Notes under the pieces: model-generated
The model's database searches: none
Told to the model about the DNA's origin: nothing
Seen by the model: the letters and a program-made list of their open reading frames with translations, nothing else
Assembly (NCBI RefSeq): GCF_003574295.1
Contig: NZ_BHGK01000001.1
Span: 186,001-250,000, forward strand
Reading direction: 5' to 3'
Source of the DNA: Mediterraneibacter butyricigenes
GTDB taxonomy: Bacteria; Bacillota; Clostridia; Lachnospirales; Lachnospiraceae
Length of the DNA: 64,000 nucleotides
Shown: piece by piece, positions 48,191-55,836 of the stretch
Layout of the letters: every line of letters starts with the position of its first letter
Position numbering within the stretch: position 1 is the first letter of the stretch
Program-made: the position numbers and the translations under genes

Positions 48191-48424
48191 GCAAGCTCCA
48201 TAACCACAACTTTCAGCAACTGCCGCCTGAATGGTCTTATCCAATCCATCCCTGGCCGCTGCAAAGCAACAAATGACAAGACCATACATCAACAAAAACA
48301 AATTCCTACGTCCCCAGAAACTGATCGTGTTACGATTCCATACAGAATATCCAATAAATCCAACTAGAGCAATTACCATAATAGTCGTTACTGTAGTTAC
48401 CATATTTCCAAAATAAAGTTTCAT
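48104..48424 (-). pseudogene. Small membrane protein, truncated and run into the TetR remnant
   Basis: The first 75 residues have two membrane segments (VTTVTTIMVIALVGFIGYSVW; NLFLLMYGLVICCFAAA) and then RDGLDKTIQAAVAES. Beyond this the frame reads through the TetR remnant in the wrong phase. It follows the flavodoxin gene by 13 bp, so the three pieces were probably one operon. Confidence 0.6.
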
Positions 48425-48437
48425 AACTTACCTCCGA

Positions 48438-48944
48438 TCATCTTTTACCGTTGTACCAACTAATCACGCCCTGCAGGTTCTGTATCCTGACACGTTCGCC
48501 ACCATGCAGCATCATATCCAGTATATCCTCCTCTTCCGGAGTTCGATCTGTTTTCTTCTCCAGAGCTTTTCCTGCTGTTTTTACCATAATGCTCATCATC
48601 ATTTTGTACATTCCATGAAGTTTTTCTACATTAAAATTTCCCTGCAATGTAAATACAGGAATCTTTCCAGGAATACTGTTCTTTTCCCGTATTTCCTTTC
48701 GCTGTGTTCCCGTCTGTCCCATTCCAACTGCACATACTGCACAAATCTTATATTTTTTTCTTGCCAAGCCATAACCCTGTATCTTTCCTGCCATGATCCA
48801 TCCAAGATAAATAATTTCAGTACCCGCTGGTAACTTATTTCCAGCTTCTTCTGTACTATACACAGAGACACTCAATTCATATCCTAATAATTTTGCATAA
48901 TGTTCGGTACTTCCTGTATTTGATGTATAAACAACTGCTTCCAT
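48438..48944 (-). CDS. Flavodoxin domain-containing protein
   Basis: 168 residues. VVYTSNTGSTEHYAKLLG is the FMN phosphate-binding loop, followed by a flavodoxin-like fold (IIYLGWIMAGKIQGYG, CAVCAVGMGQTG). Function likely redox, partner unknown. It appears intact while its neighbours are decayed. It marks the last clearly chromosomal gene before the acquired region. Confidence 0.88.
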   Translation of the reverse strand: MEAVVYTSNTGSTEHYAKLLGYELSVSVYSTEEAGNKLPAGTEIIYLGWIMAGKIQGYGLARKKYKICAVCAVGMGQTGTQRKEIREKNSIPGKIPVFTLQGNFNVEKLHGMYKMMMSIMVKTAGKALEKKTDRTPEEEDILDMMLHGGERVRIQNLQGVISWYNGKR

Positions 48945-49006
48945 TTCAACTTTCCTCCATTCCCTTACTCAAATATTCGGTTAAATTATTTTTTGTAATA
49001 AAAAAA

Positions 49007-49040
49007 ATAAGGATGCAGACACGAAAATCTACATCCTTAT
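49007..49040 (-). terminator. Terminator at the edge of the acquired region
   Basis: ATAAGGATG and CATCCTTAT form a 9-bp stem extended by AGA/TCT past one mismatch, followed on the minus strand by a long T-run. It would stop leftward transcripts from the acquired DNA before the flavodoxin gene. Confidence 0.75.
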
Positions 49041-49091
49041 ATTTCACGTTTCGTATTATATACATGTATAAGCCGATCTGTAAATCGCTAA

Positions 49092-49139
49092 AATTGCGTA
49101 CTTTTCGCCAAAGGTAGTCGATTTTTATTTTACGCAATT
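49092..49139. repeat. Inverted repeat AATTGCGTA / TACGCAATT
   Basis: 9-bp inverted words at 49092-49100 and 49131-49139, with a further TACGCAAATTT at 49143. They lie in a gene-free stretch at the presumed left end of the mobile element and could be integrase or excisionase sites. Confidence 0.4.
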
Positions 49140-49140
49140 C

Positions 49141-49440
49141 TCTACGCAAATTTGACTCAAAACCATACGATAAATTTAGATATTTTATGATATTTTAGGA
49201 CACTTTACTCACATATATCTAACTTCGTAAAATTGTCGAGAACCGCGTAAACACGCTGTTTGTGGGCTTATAATGCTATAACTTCACCGACGAACTTATG
49301 CGTTCATCTGTTTTGCGACTTTTAGATTACATTCCAGCCTGATTTGTGAACTTTGTAATTACACTCCTGCCTGTATTGCTACCTATATATAATACAGCTA
49401 TGTATTTATCACCACTTTCAAGGAATTTCTCTTTCTAGCT
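49141..49440. other. Gene-free stretch at presumed left end of the mobile element
   Basis: No supported gene. Contains a 21-bp imperfect direct repeat (49326-49346 and 49358-49378, 17 of 21 identical, around ATTACA and GCCTG). In Tn916-like elements, integrase arm sites are direct repeats near the ends; that role here is inference. No target-site duplication could be identified. Confidence 0.4.
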
Positions 49441-49458
49441 TATTGACGATTTCCGGTG

Positions 49459-49578
49459 TTCCCCAAATTTTTAAGTTGGGGAATATTTTTGAGCATTTGT
49501 TGCTTGATTTCAATTTCATTTTTTATCATTTGGGGAATCCTTTTTATAAAGTTGGGGAATATTTTCGTTCCCCAACTT
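49459..49578. repeat. Cluster of TTCCCCAA / TTGGGGAA words
   Basis: Two stem-loops built from the same word: 49459-49483 (8-bp stem) and 49549-49578 (11-bp perfect stem, AAGTTGGGGAA / TTCCCCAACTT), plus a lone TTTGGGGAAT near 49530. Located just past the HNH gene's 3' end. The second may terminate that gene, but the repeated word suggests protein binding or replication/transfer functions. Confidence 0.55.
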
Positions 49579-49597
49579 CAATTCATAGCATCATTTT

Positions 49598-50680
49598 TCA
49601 ATCTCTATTTCTAAAGAAATCCTCATATTCCTTTTTTACCCTTCTATTTTCAGGAAACATATCTCTTTCCACCAATAACTGTGACGCTCTCCAATCTTCT
49701 TCACTTCTCATAGATTCAAAACTTTTTCTAACTGCTTTAACATCTCTACCATGTATAAGACTGTTAACCAACATATCGTCCTGTCGTAAAGCACTTCTAG
49801 ATAATAAATGCCAATATCCCATTGATATATTACTTGAAGCTGTTACTCTTTTTAATTTATATTTATTTTTCCCAGGCTTAAGCATTTTAAAATTAAATTC
49901 CTTTTGTAACAAGTCAACGTACTTTGTTCTCATTTCCTTTATACTATTATTTTTCCAAAATACTATATATATAATAGCATTTCCAAATCTTAGACACAAT
50001 GTAGCCTCGGAACCAGAAATTATGACTCTATTATAATCTAACGGCAAATCATACATCATAGACAAGCCTAATGCTGTTCCAATAAGTCTAGGCTCCTCAA
50101 CTATTTCTAAGGGTTTATATTCATAACATCGTTCTGGTAATGGTGTTGTATTGACATGTACACCCATAAAAACATTAAAAGCATCAGGCATTTCTTTATC
50201 TTCCAATATGCATTCAATATATTTCGTTATAAAAGAACAATCCATTTTTCGACTTCTCATATAGTTATATGTAATTTTTATTATCCACTTGACAAAAATA
50301 CTATAATCTATTTCTTTTTCTATCTCTGAGTCTTTCAAATTATAATCTATTTCTTCTAAAAATTGTTCTTTTATCAATTTTCCACCATATTAATCTAACC
50401 CAGACAAAATGCCATTATTACATTCACTACATACATCTGCAATTGTTAAACCAAAATTATCTTTAAATGTTCTCTCCGGGGTGAACGAAACATCCTGTTC
50501 TGGAAAAAGCTCTAACAAAACCTGTGGGAAAATATGTTCTGCTGATCTTTTTCGATTTGAATCAAATTCTTTTTTGCAGTAGGCACATTCTTTCTTTTTC
50601 AAATAACGCCCTCTTTTCTCCAATATATTTTTTCTCTTATTATAACCATATTTTCTTTCTATTTCTAGTAAACTATACAT
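49598..50680 (-). pseudogene. HNH-type nuclease-like gene interrupted by an in-frame stop
   Basis: Codons 1-96 contain CAYCKKEFDSNRKRSAEHIFPQ and CSECNNGILSGLD, the two CxxC pairs and the His of an HNH-like zinc site. A TAA follows at 50390-50392, and the same frame continues YGGKLIKEQFLEEIDYN through about 260 more codons to 49598. The uninterrupted protein would be near 360 residues. The right part is unknown to me (LGLSMMYDLPLDYNRVIISG). AT-rich cargo between the integrase and the element end. A TTG at 50375-50377 could restart the second part. Confidence 0.65.
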
Positions 50681-50696
50681 ATTTATAATTTTATAA

Positions 50697-51944
50697 TCAG
50701 CAGTGACTCATAGCCGAAATTCTAGCTCTTCGAATTTCTTCATTATAATATTCTTCCGGTGTCTGCGTCTTCGCCACTCCAAATTTCTTAATTTCTTCTT
50801 CCATTATATTATCCAAGACATGTGTATAAATGTTTAATGTAATGCTGATACTCGAATGTCCCATCAACCTCTGGACAACCTTCGGTTCCATTTTCTTTTC
50901 AAAGCATCTTGTAGCAAAAGTATGCCGTAAACTATGTGGGTGAAAGTCCCTGATTTCTCTGGGTTCTCTATTTTCCTGTACTGCCAGAACTCCTTCTTTT
51001 TCGCTCATTCTTTTTAAAGCCTTTTTAATTTCTTTTTCTACAACATATCTGACACAAGGACTTCCCATACCTGTTGTAAAAACCAAATCTTTTAAATCAT
51101 CCGTACTTCTCCAGCGACTGCCCAGTTCCTCTTTTAGCTTATTCTGTTTTTTCTTCTGAGCTTTTAATATTTCTTCCATTTCTCCTAAAAACGGAATCTC
51201 TCTGATTGAATTTACCGTTTTAGGAGTTACAAGCATCATTCTCTTTTCTCCATTATAATAACTACAACTCAAGGAACGTCTGACGTGAACTACTTTCTTT
51301 TTAAAATCTATATCGCTCCATTTCATTCCACCAAGTTCTCCAACTCGGACACCTGTCAGACACATGAAATAAAACATTTCTTTATACCAGCTATCCTCCA
51401 TCTCACTCAGAAAATTGTCCTGTTCTTCCTGGGTTAATGCAATTTCTTCTTTTGATTGTTTAAATGTCCATGGTACTTCTACAATCAAACATGGATTTAC
51501 TTTAATCAATTGGTTTCCTAATGCAAAATCTAAGCATTCTCTTAAACGCCCCAATGCTTCTCGCATTGCACTGTGCGATACCTGATTCTGTTCCATTGCA
51601 TTTAATGCTCTCTGAACATCCAACGGTTTAATATCTTTCAACTTCATTGAACCAATATAAAAGCCAAATGTTCTTTTGAAATTATTTTTCATCGGTGCAA
51701 TACTCGTTTCCTTCACCCGGTGTTGCTTTACCTCTGAAAACCATTCTTCAAACCACTCATTCAATGTGATTCTTGTTTTTCTATAATCCAATGTATCCCT
51801 GGCATTTTCTTTTGCCTTTTCAAATTCTTCCATCAGTTCATTTAGATCTGTTCCATATAAATTGATTCTAATTCCATTTACAACCGCTCTTGCTTCATAT
51901 GAACCGTTCTTCTCTCTAACTCCTCTTGGTAATGCTTTTGCCAT
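50697..51944 (-). CDS. int: Tyrosine-type integrase, Tn916/Tn1549 class
   Basis: 415 residues. N-terminal arm-binding and SAM-like domains (TLNEWFEEWFSEVKQHRVKETS), then the catalytic domain with TGVRVGELGGMKW (Arg), HSLRHTFATRCF (HxxR), LMGHSSISITLNIYTH (His and Tyr). All catalytic residues are present, so it should be active. It lies in the order int-xis, as in Tn916-like conjugative elements. Confidence 0.94.
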   Translation of the reverse strand: MAKALPRGVREKNGSYEARAVVNGIRINLYGTDLNELMEEFEKAKENARDTLDYRKTRITLNEWFEEWFSEVKQHRVKETSIAPMKNNFKRTFGFYIGSMKLKDIKPLDVQRALNAMEQNQVSHSAMREALGRLRECLDFALGNQLIKVNPCLIVEVPWTFKQSKEEIALTQEEQDNFLSEMEDSWYKEMFYFMCLTGVRVGELGGMKWSDIDFKKKVVHVRRSLSCSYYNGEKRMMLVTPKTVNSIREIPFLGEMEEILKAQKKKQNKLKEELGSRWRSTDDLKDLVFTTGMGSPCVRYVVEKEIKKALKRMSEKEGVLAVQENREPREIRDFHPHSLRHTFATRCFEKKMEPKVVQRLMGHSSISITLNIYTHVLDNIMEEEIKKFGVAKTQTPEEYYNEEIRRARISAMSHC

Positions 51945-52045
51945 AATTATTTCCTCCTGAAAAAAATATTTATCTGTTGCTCCTTCAAATTACCATTCAT
52001 AAACGTGCAAAACAAACATGCAAATTTTTATTTCGTATCCTTGAC

Positions 52046-52228
52046 TTATTGTCTAACCTGTGCCAACAGCCATTTATCCAGTAAGAGCTTATGTGCATAA
52101 TTGCGATTGCCAATTCTGACAACAAATATTTTTTCATTTTCCTTCATCAATTCTCTGGTTTTCGTCATCCCAAGATTCAAGTAAGCTGCCGTTTCTTCTA
52201 CATTCAATAGTACCTTTTCTTGCTCCAT
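52046..52228 (-). CDS. xis: Excisionase, Tn916 Xis-like
   Basis: 60 residues with a winged-helix DNA-binding pattern: LLNVEETAAYLNLGMTKTREL followed by FVVRIGNRNYAHKLLLDKWL. Directs excision with the integrase, which begins about 100 bp further on. Confidence 0.9.
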   Translation of the reverse strand: MEQEKVLLNVEETAAYLNLGMTKTRELMKENEKIFVVRIGNRNYAHKLLLDKWLLAQVRQ

Positions 52229-52237
52229 ATACTACCC

Positions 52238-52759
52238 TCACACTTTCTTCTTTCCTATATAATAGTCATATCCTTTTCTGACATTGCAAAACATACATGT
52301 ATCCTTATATCGCTGTTCTGGATTCACTCGCCGGATATAATGTCCCGGCACATCATAAAAATTGCCTGCACATACTCTGCACAGGCTCACGACTAACGGT
52401 TTTTCAATTATCTTCGGTATCCCGGTACTTCTCCTGATTGCTTTATTGATTTTCTCCATTTCAGTGCGGTCTAAGGTACACACATAATTTTCCAACCGTC
52501 TTTTATCTAAAGTTCTAAGCTGCTCCAACAGCACTACAGAATCTTTTTCTAACCCTTCTATTTCCGGGACTGCAATGTGTGTCGGCAGTTTCATTTTTTC
52601 TTTACTAGTAATTGCTGCCACGATCACTGTCGGACTGTATTTATTTCCTATATTATTCTGAATCACCAGCACCGGACGATAACCGCCCTGTTCACTTCCA
52701 AATACAGGATCAAGGTCGGCGTGATAAATATCCCCACGCCTGACGTTTCTATCTTCCAT
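52238..52759 (-). CDS. MazF/PemK-like protein with Cys-rich C-terminal tail
   Basis: 173 residues. VRRGDIYHADLDPVFGSEQGGYRPVLVIQNN and IVAAITSKEKMKLPTHI are MazF-fold signatures, suggesting an mRNA endonuclease. The C-terminal 55 residues carry CRVC and CMFC pairs, a probable zinc ribbon absent from classical MazF. No antitoxin gene is next to it; xis lies 9 bp downstream. GGAG before the ATG at 52757-52759 supports this start. Such genes are frequent beside xis/int in clostridial elements. Confidence 0.85.
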   Translation of the reverse strand: MEDRNVRRGDIYHADLDPVFGSEQGGYRPVLVIQNNIGNKYSPTVIVAAITSKEKMKLPTHIAVPEIEGLEKDSVVLLEQLRTLDKRRLENYVCTLDRTEMEKINKAIRRSTGIPKIIEKPLVVSLCRVCAGNFYDVPGHYIRRVNPEQRYKDTCMFCNVRKGYDYYIGKKKV

Positions 52760-53352
52760 CTTTGCTTTATCTCCTCTCGTCTTTCTAACTGTTGTTATCC
52801 CTAAATATGTAAAATACAAGCCTATTTGTCCCCGACGCCCCGACTTGTAATTGGGAAATCATCAGACGGCTGACTGCTAATCAGCTCCACAGGATTTTAT
52901 CTAAAATAAATATATGGGATTAGGAGTTTTCCTCTCCAGGGATCTCCTGAAGCTGCCCTCACTTGTTGCGGCATCAAAGAAATATTTTGTATACACGACT
53001 TTATGACCGGACAGGAGTATCATTATGCCTGTTGTCTGTTATCGCCCTGCCAGAAGCAATCTGACAGTTATAACCAGATATTTTTCGCTCAACAGTCTGG
53101 GCAATATAAACTGAAACCAAAAGGAAGTATACGGGTGGGATTTCGCTGTCTTTACCCAATCCGTGTTATGGCGTATCTGTTAATGTGGCTTACGCTCATC
53201 ACGATAACAACAGGAATGTGCCTGATGAATGTATATGAATTTGTCAAGGTTCGTCCCGCTCCCCAGTCTTTTCATAACAAAAGAAGAACCAGGTGGATCA
53301 GAATATTTCTCTTTCCACCTGTTTCCTCACTTAAACGCTATTTTTCAACCCA
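52760..53352. other. 593-bp stretch without a recognised gene
   Basis: I find no gene I can support. An open frame on the plus strand (53003-53413) has one hydrophobic stretch (MAYLLMWLTLITITTGMCL), but it has no good ribosome site and its end runs antisense into the sigma-like gene. Base composition is higher in GC than the flanking mobile DNA. An imperfect stem AGGAG / CTCCT lies near 52925-52955. Confidence 0.4.
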
Positions 53353-53823
53353 CTATCTCAAAATCTTTTTCAAATTTCTGATTGCTGCTTTTACAGACTT
53401 TGCTACCATCTGAAAAGAGCAGCCTTCTTCCTGTGCAATCTGCTCATAATTCTTATCTTCAAAATAATACTTCATCAATCGTCTTCTCTGAATTTCCGAC
53501 AACTGCTGGATTGCACTATGTAACCGTTCCGCTTCCAGTTTATTCAGAACAGTATCCTCTACACCTTCCTCTTTCTGAAATACCCGTTCATATAAACTGG
53601 AATCCCAGATTTCTGACTGTTCCAAATGCCTGTCCACAACATTCATATGCGACACATCCTGCAATTCAAACGTATTAAAAGCTTCATATACATTCTTTCC
53701 TATTTCCAAATCCTTGTACTCTTTTTCACCATTATGAAATGAAACATAATATTTTCCGTCCTTCTCATAGATTTCATATGGGTTGTATTTATCTTTTCTT
53801 CTTTTTGGCTGTCTGCCTTCCAT
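53353..53823 (-). CDS. Sigma-70 family-like factor of the mobile element
   Basis: 156 residues. The C-terminal half is a sigma region 4: AERLHSAIQQLSEIQRRRLMKYYFEDKNYEQIAQEEGCSFQMVAKSVKAAI. Similar small sigma-like proteins (Orf7 type) control transfer genes in Tn916-like elements. GGAGGAAAGG lies before the ATG. The promoter region contains GGGTAA words probably bound by the divergent regulator. Confidence 0.88.
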   Translation of the reverse strand: MEGRQPKRRKDKYNPYEIYEKDGKYYVSFHNGEKEYKDLEIGKNVYEAFNTFELQDVSHMNVVDRHLEQSEIWDSSLYERVFQKEEGVEDTVLNKLEAERLHSAIQQLSEIQRRRLMKYYFEDKNYEQIAQEEGCSFQMVAKSVKAAIRNLKKILR

Positions 53824-53993
53824 GTCCTTTCCTCCGATCTGAATTTTTTTGAATTCAGATCAGTAGGCGGGGGCACGAATACGAACAATCGTCCTTATTT
53901 TGAATTGCTCATTCTCAATATTTAGGTAACAAAAAACGCCCTGACAGATTTCACTTCTATGGACGCATTTAATTCGATATTTTATTACCCTGG

Positions 53994-54014
53994 ATTCATT
54001 ATTGGCTCTTACCC
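53994..54014. promoter_or_regulatory. Two TTACCC words upstream of the sigma-like gene
   Basis: TTACCC at 53995-54000 and 54009-54014 (GGGTAA on the minus strand), 14 bp apart, in the presumed promoter of the sigma-like gene. Confidence 0.45.
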
Positions 54015-54147
54015 TAGTTTCAATTCCAACATTTACTAATGAAATTGTTGAGATTTTTTTAATTGAATACCTTCTGTTGAACAGAATTTTTTAGCTGAAC
54101 TCTTGCTAAGAACCATATTTTCTCCGGTTAGATTCCGGAAAAAAAAT

Positions 54148-54209
54148 AAGCATACAAATACTGCTCTTTCGAAATCTGTTTTTTTTAACCGAAAGAGATT
54201 TGTATGCTT
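54148..54209 (-). terminator. Long hairpin with T-run, upstream of the sigma-like gene
   Basis: AAGCATACAAAT and CTCTTTCG pair with CGAAAGAG and ATTTGTATGCTT, 20 bp in total with a 4-nt bulge. On the minus strand it is followed by eight T, so it should stop leftward transcription coming from beyond the HTH gene. Confidence 0.7.
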
Positions 54210-54220
54210 TCTCATTTATC

Positions 54221-54283
54221 GGGTAATACCCTGTGTTTTTTCTAATGTTACACCCTTTTCACTTTTCAAATTTAGGGTAATAC
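54221..54283. promoter_or_regulatory. GGGTAATACCC operator-like palindrome and half site
   Basis: A perfect 11-bp palindrome GGGTAATACCC at 54221-54231 and a half-matching GGGTAATAC at 54275-54283, next to the start of the HTH regulator. Together with the TTACCC words to the left they form a likely operator set. Confidence 0.5.
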
Positions 54284-54292
54284 ACTAAATTT

Positions 54293-54670
54293 ATGGAGGT
54301 ATATAAACATGGATATTCCAAAACATTATTTGCCACTTTAGTAAAACAAGGGCGTATGGAAATGCATTTAACACAAGAAGCTCTTGCTGAAAAACTCGGA
54401 ATATCGGCGGCTTATCTTGGAGACCTCGAACGCCATAAAGGCGGTCCCAGTCTGGAATTATTTTGTAAAACCATGCAGACTTTAAATATTTCTGCTGATG
54501 ACTACGTTTATCCAAATCAGAATAAAAATAATTCTACATATGATCAGATTCTTCGGCTCTTAAATCAGTGCAATGATTATCAGTTACAGGTAATTCTTGC
54601 AACTACGACAGCTCTGCTAGATTCTAATCCTTTTATTTCTAACGTAGGCACTACTAATGATACAAAATAA
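54293..54670 (+). CDS. HTH transcriptional regulator, Tn916 Orf9-like
   Basis: 125 residues with an XRE-type helix-turn-helix (LTQEALAEKLGISAAYLGDLERHKGGPS, residues about 25-52). Divergent to the sigma-like gene, as Orf9 is in Tn916, where it represses transfer. The true start is unsure: the ATG at 54293 has no ribosome site in front, and an internal ATG near codon 22 (MEMHLTQEAL) is possible. The GGGTAAT words are candidate targets. Confidence 0.85.
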   Translation: MEVYKHGYSKTLFATLVKQGRMEMHLTQEALAEKLGISAAYLGDLERHKGGPSLELFCKTMQTLNISADDYVYPNQNKNNSTYDQILRLLNQCNDYQLQVILATTTALLDSNPFISNVGTTNDTK

Positions 54671-54748
54671 AACTTGTAAAATACCGATAAATAGCTGATA
54701 ATTACCGATATTTAAAATTAGTGGAATAAATACTATTACCATATGTTA

Positions 54749-54794
54749 AAAACAGTTATGCTATATCATTACAACTTGATATAACATAACTGTT
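54749..54794. terminator. Bidirectional terminator
   Basis: AAACAGTTATG and TATATCA pair with TGATATA and CATAACTGTTT with single-base bulges; T-rich sequence follows on the plus strand and A-rich precedes it. It separates the HTH regulator from the convergent gene at 54852. Confidence 0.75.
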
Positions 54795-54851
54795 TCTTCT
54801 TTACGAACATCCTTTTATCTATCAAATACTACATTTTCCTCCACGACACAC

Positions 54852-55193
54852 TTAATTGCTTTTCATCTCACTAATTATTTTTTCCATATCCGTCGATTTT
54901 TTCAAGAGTCCTAAACCGGCCAATAACTGAATACAATCTACATATCCTTGACAATATGCCCTTTGTTCTGACACAAACGCTTCTTCTTCCAAAATTTCTC
55001 CATATTGCTTCAACTTCTCCCTGTCCTCATTATTTATATGATCGAGAAGTTTATTCACCTTTTCTTTTTCCATTTTCTTCTTCAACTGAATATTTGCAAG
55101 TTCTTGGAAATAGATATAACTTTCTCTGTTTATATTCTCACAACGCAACTGGTTCAAAAAAGAGGATATTTCATTCCAAATATCATTTTCCAT
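54852..55193 (-). CDS. Small conserved protein of unknown function (possibly DUF6809)
   Basis: 113 residues, acidic and mostly helical, with SEQRAYCQGYVDCIQLLAGLGLLKK near the end. It resembles a family I recall as DUF6809 from Lachnospiraceae; this is a tentative match. No membrane segment. It follows the winged-helix gene by 58 bp on the same strand and may be co-transcribed from the BlaI-type operator promoter. Confidence 0.65.
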   Translation of the reverse strand: MENDIWNEISSFLNQLRCENINRESYIYFQELANIQLKKKMEKEKVNKLLDHINNEDREKLKQYGEILEEEAFVSEQRAYCQGYVDCIQLLAGLGLLKKSTDMEKIISEMKSN

Positions 55194-55251
55194 AAAAATT
55201 TCTCCTGCTATTTTTGGTATCTTTACTTATTATGCCCAATTTTATATTCCA

Positions 55252-55674
55252 TCATTTCATCAATTCACCATTAAATTTATATCCCATTCCCCATACATTT
55301 AAAATGTATCTTGGTTTTGCAGAATCTGGCTCAATCTTTTTTCTGATTCTCCGAATTATGCCCATAACATTATCTTCTGCCCCATAATATGGTTCTTTCC
55401 AGACTCGTGTATATATTTGTTCCTTCGAAAAAACTTGTCCTGGATTTCTTGCAAGCAAATATAAAATTTCAAATTCATAATTTGTTAATCTTACTTGCTC
55501 ACCTTGGCATTCAACCGAACGATACACAGCGTTTATTTTTAAATCTTCATAATCAAGTACCTTTCCTCTTGAACCTTTCATATCTGTGCGACCTTTGTGA
55601 TTAAGAAAATATAATAATTCATTCAATTCGTCTTCTTCATCATCGGTAAATGTTACAACCACTACCTTCCTCAT
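55252..55674 (-). CDS. Receiver-less OmpR-type winged-helix regulator
   Basis: 140 residues. The C-terminal 95 are a standard OmpR/PhoB effector domain (VRLTNYEFEILYLLARNPGQVFSKEQIYTRVW, VMGIIRRIRKKIEP, YILNVWGMGYKF). The N-terminal 45 residues are acidic and too short for a receiver domain, and no phospho-acceptor Asp is evident. It is divergent from blaI, and its promoter contains two TTACATTTGTAA operators, so it is probably repressed by BlaI. Confidence 0.8.
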   Translation of the reverse strand: MRKVVVVTFTDDEEDELNELLYFLNHKGRTDMKGSRGKVLDYEDLKINAVYRSVECQGEQVRLTNYEFEILYLLARNPGQVFSKEQIYTRVWKEPYYGAEDNVMGIIRRIRKKIEPDSAKPRYILNVWGMGYKFNGELMK

Positions 55675-55704
55675 CTATCAATAAAACCTCTCACTTTTTA
55701 AATC

Positions 55705-55716
55705 TTACATTTGTAA
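55705..55716. promoter_or_regulatory. BlaI-type operator O1
   Basis: TTACATTTGTAA, palindromic except for the two central bases; the TACANNTGTA core equals the known bla/mec operator. Downstream of the leftward promoter of the winged-helix gene. Confidence 0.8.
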
Positions 55717-55730
55717 TCTTTTCTTTATTA

Positions 55731-55742
55731 TTACATTTGTAA
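55731..55742. promoter_or_regulatory. BlaI-type operator O2
   Basis: Second TTACATTTGTAA, 26 bp from O1 centre to centre. On the minus strand it lies between TTGACT (55749-55754) and a TAATAA -10 box, so binding should block the winged-helix gene. Confidence 0.8.
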
Positions 55743-55769
55743 GATTTAAAGTCAAGCTTTTTCATTCCA

Positions 55770-55799
55770 TTGACAGATCAGACATTTTCAATATATAAT
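55770..55799 (+). promoter_or_regulatory. blaI-blaR1 promoter
   Basis: TTGACA (55770-55775) and TATAAT (55794-55799), both consensus, 18 bp apart. The start site would fall just before operator O3. Confidence 0.85.
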
Positions 55800-55806
55800 A
55801 TTTTTA

Positions 55807-55818
55807 TTACAAGCGTAA
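55807..55818. promoter_or_regulatory. BlaI-type operator O3
   Basis: TTACAAGCGTAA, one base off the TTACANNTGTAA pattern, over the predicted blaI transcription start. It would provide autoregulation. Confidence 0.65.
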
Positions 55819-55836
55819 GATTTGGAGGGATATCAC

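Larger units (their letters stand above)
53824..54292. other. Regulatory gap between sigma-like and HTH genes
   Basis: 469 bp without a supported gene. It holds four copies of a GGGTAA(T) word and a large hairpin. TTGAAA followed 16 bp later by TAATGA on the minus strand, overlapping two of the words, is a plausible promoter for the sigma-like gene. Confidence 0.5.

Noticed and set aside
48946-49149. Minus-strand open frame of 67 codons at the element edge
   Set aside because: It reads straight through the terminator hairpin at 49007-49040 and lacks a ribosome site.
53003-53413. Plus-strand open frame with a hydrophobic stretch in the mobile region
   Set aside because: No ribosome site, no family recognised, and its last 60 bp run antisense into the sigma-like gene. 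Kept only as part of an unexplained stretch.
54103-54288. Plus-strand open frame between the sigma-like and HTH genes
   Set aside because: It spans the long hairpin and operator words; composition is that of a regulatory gap.
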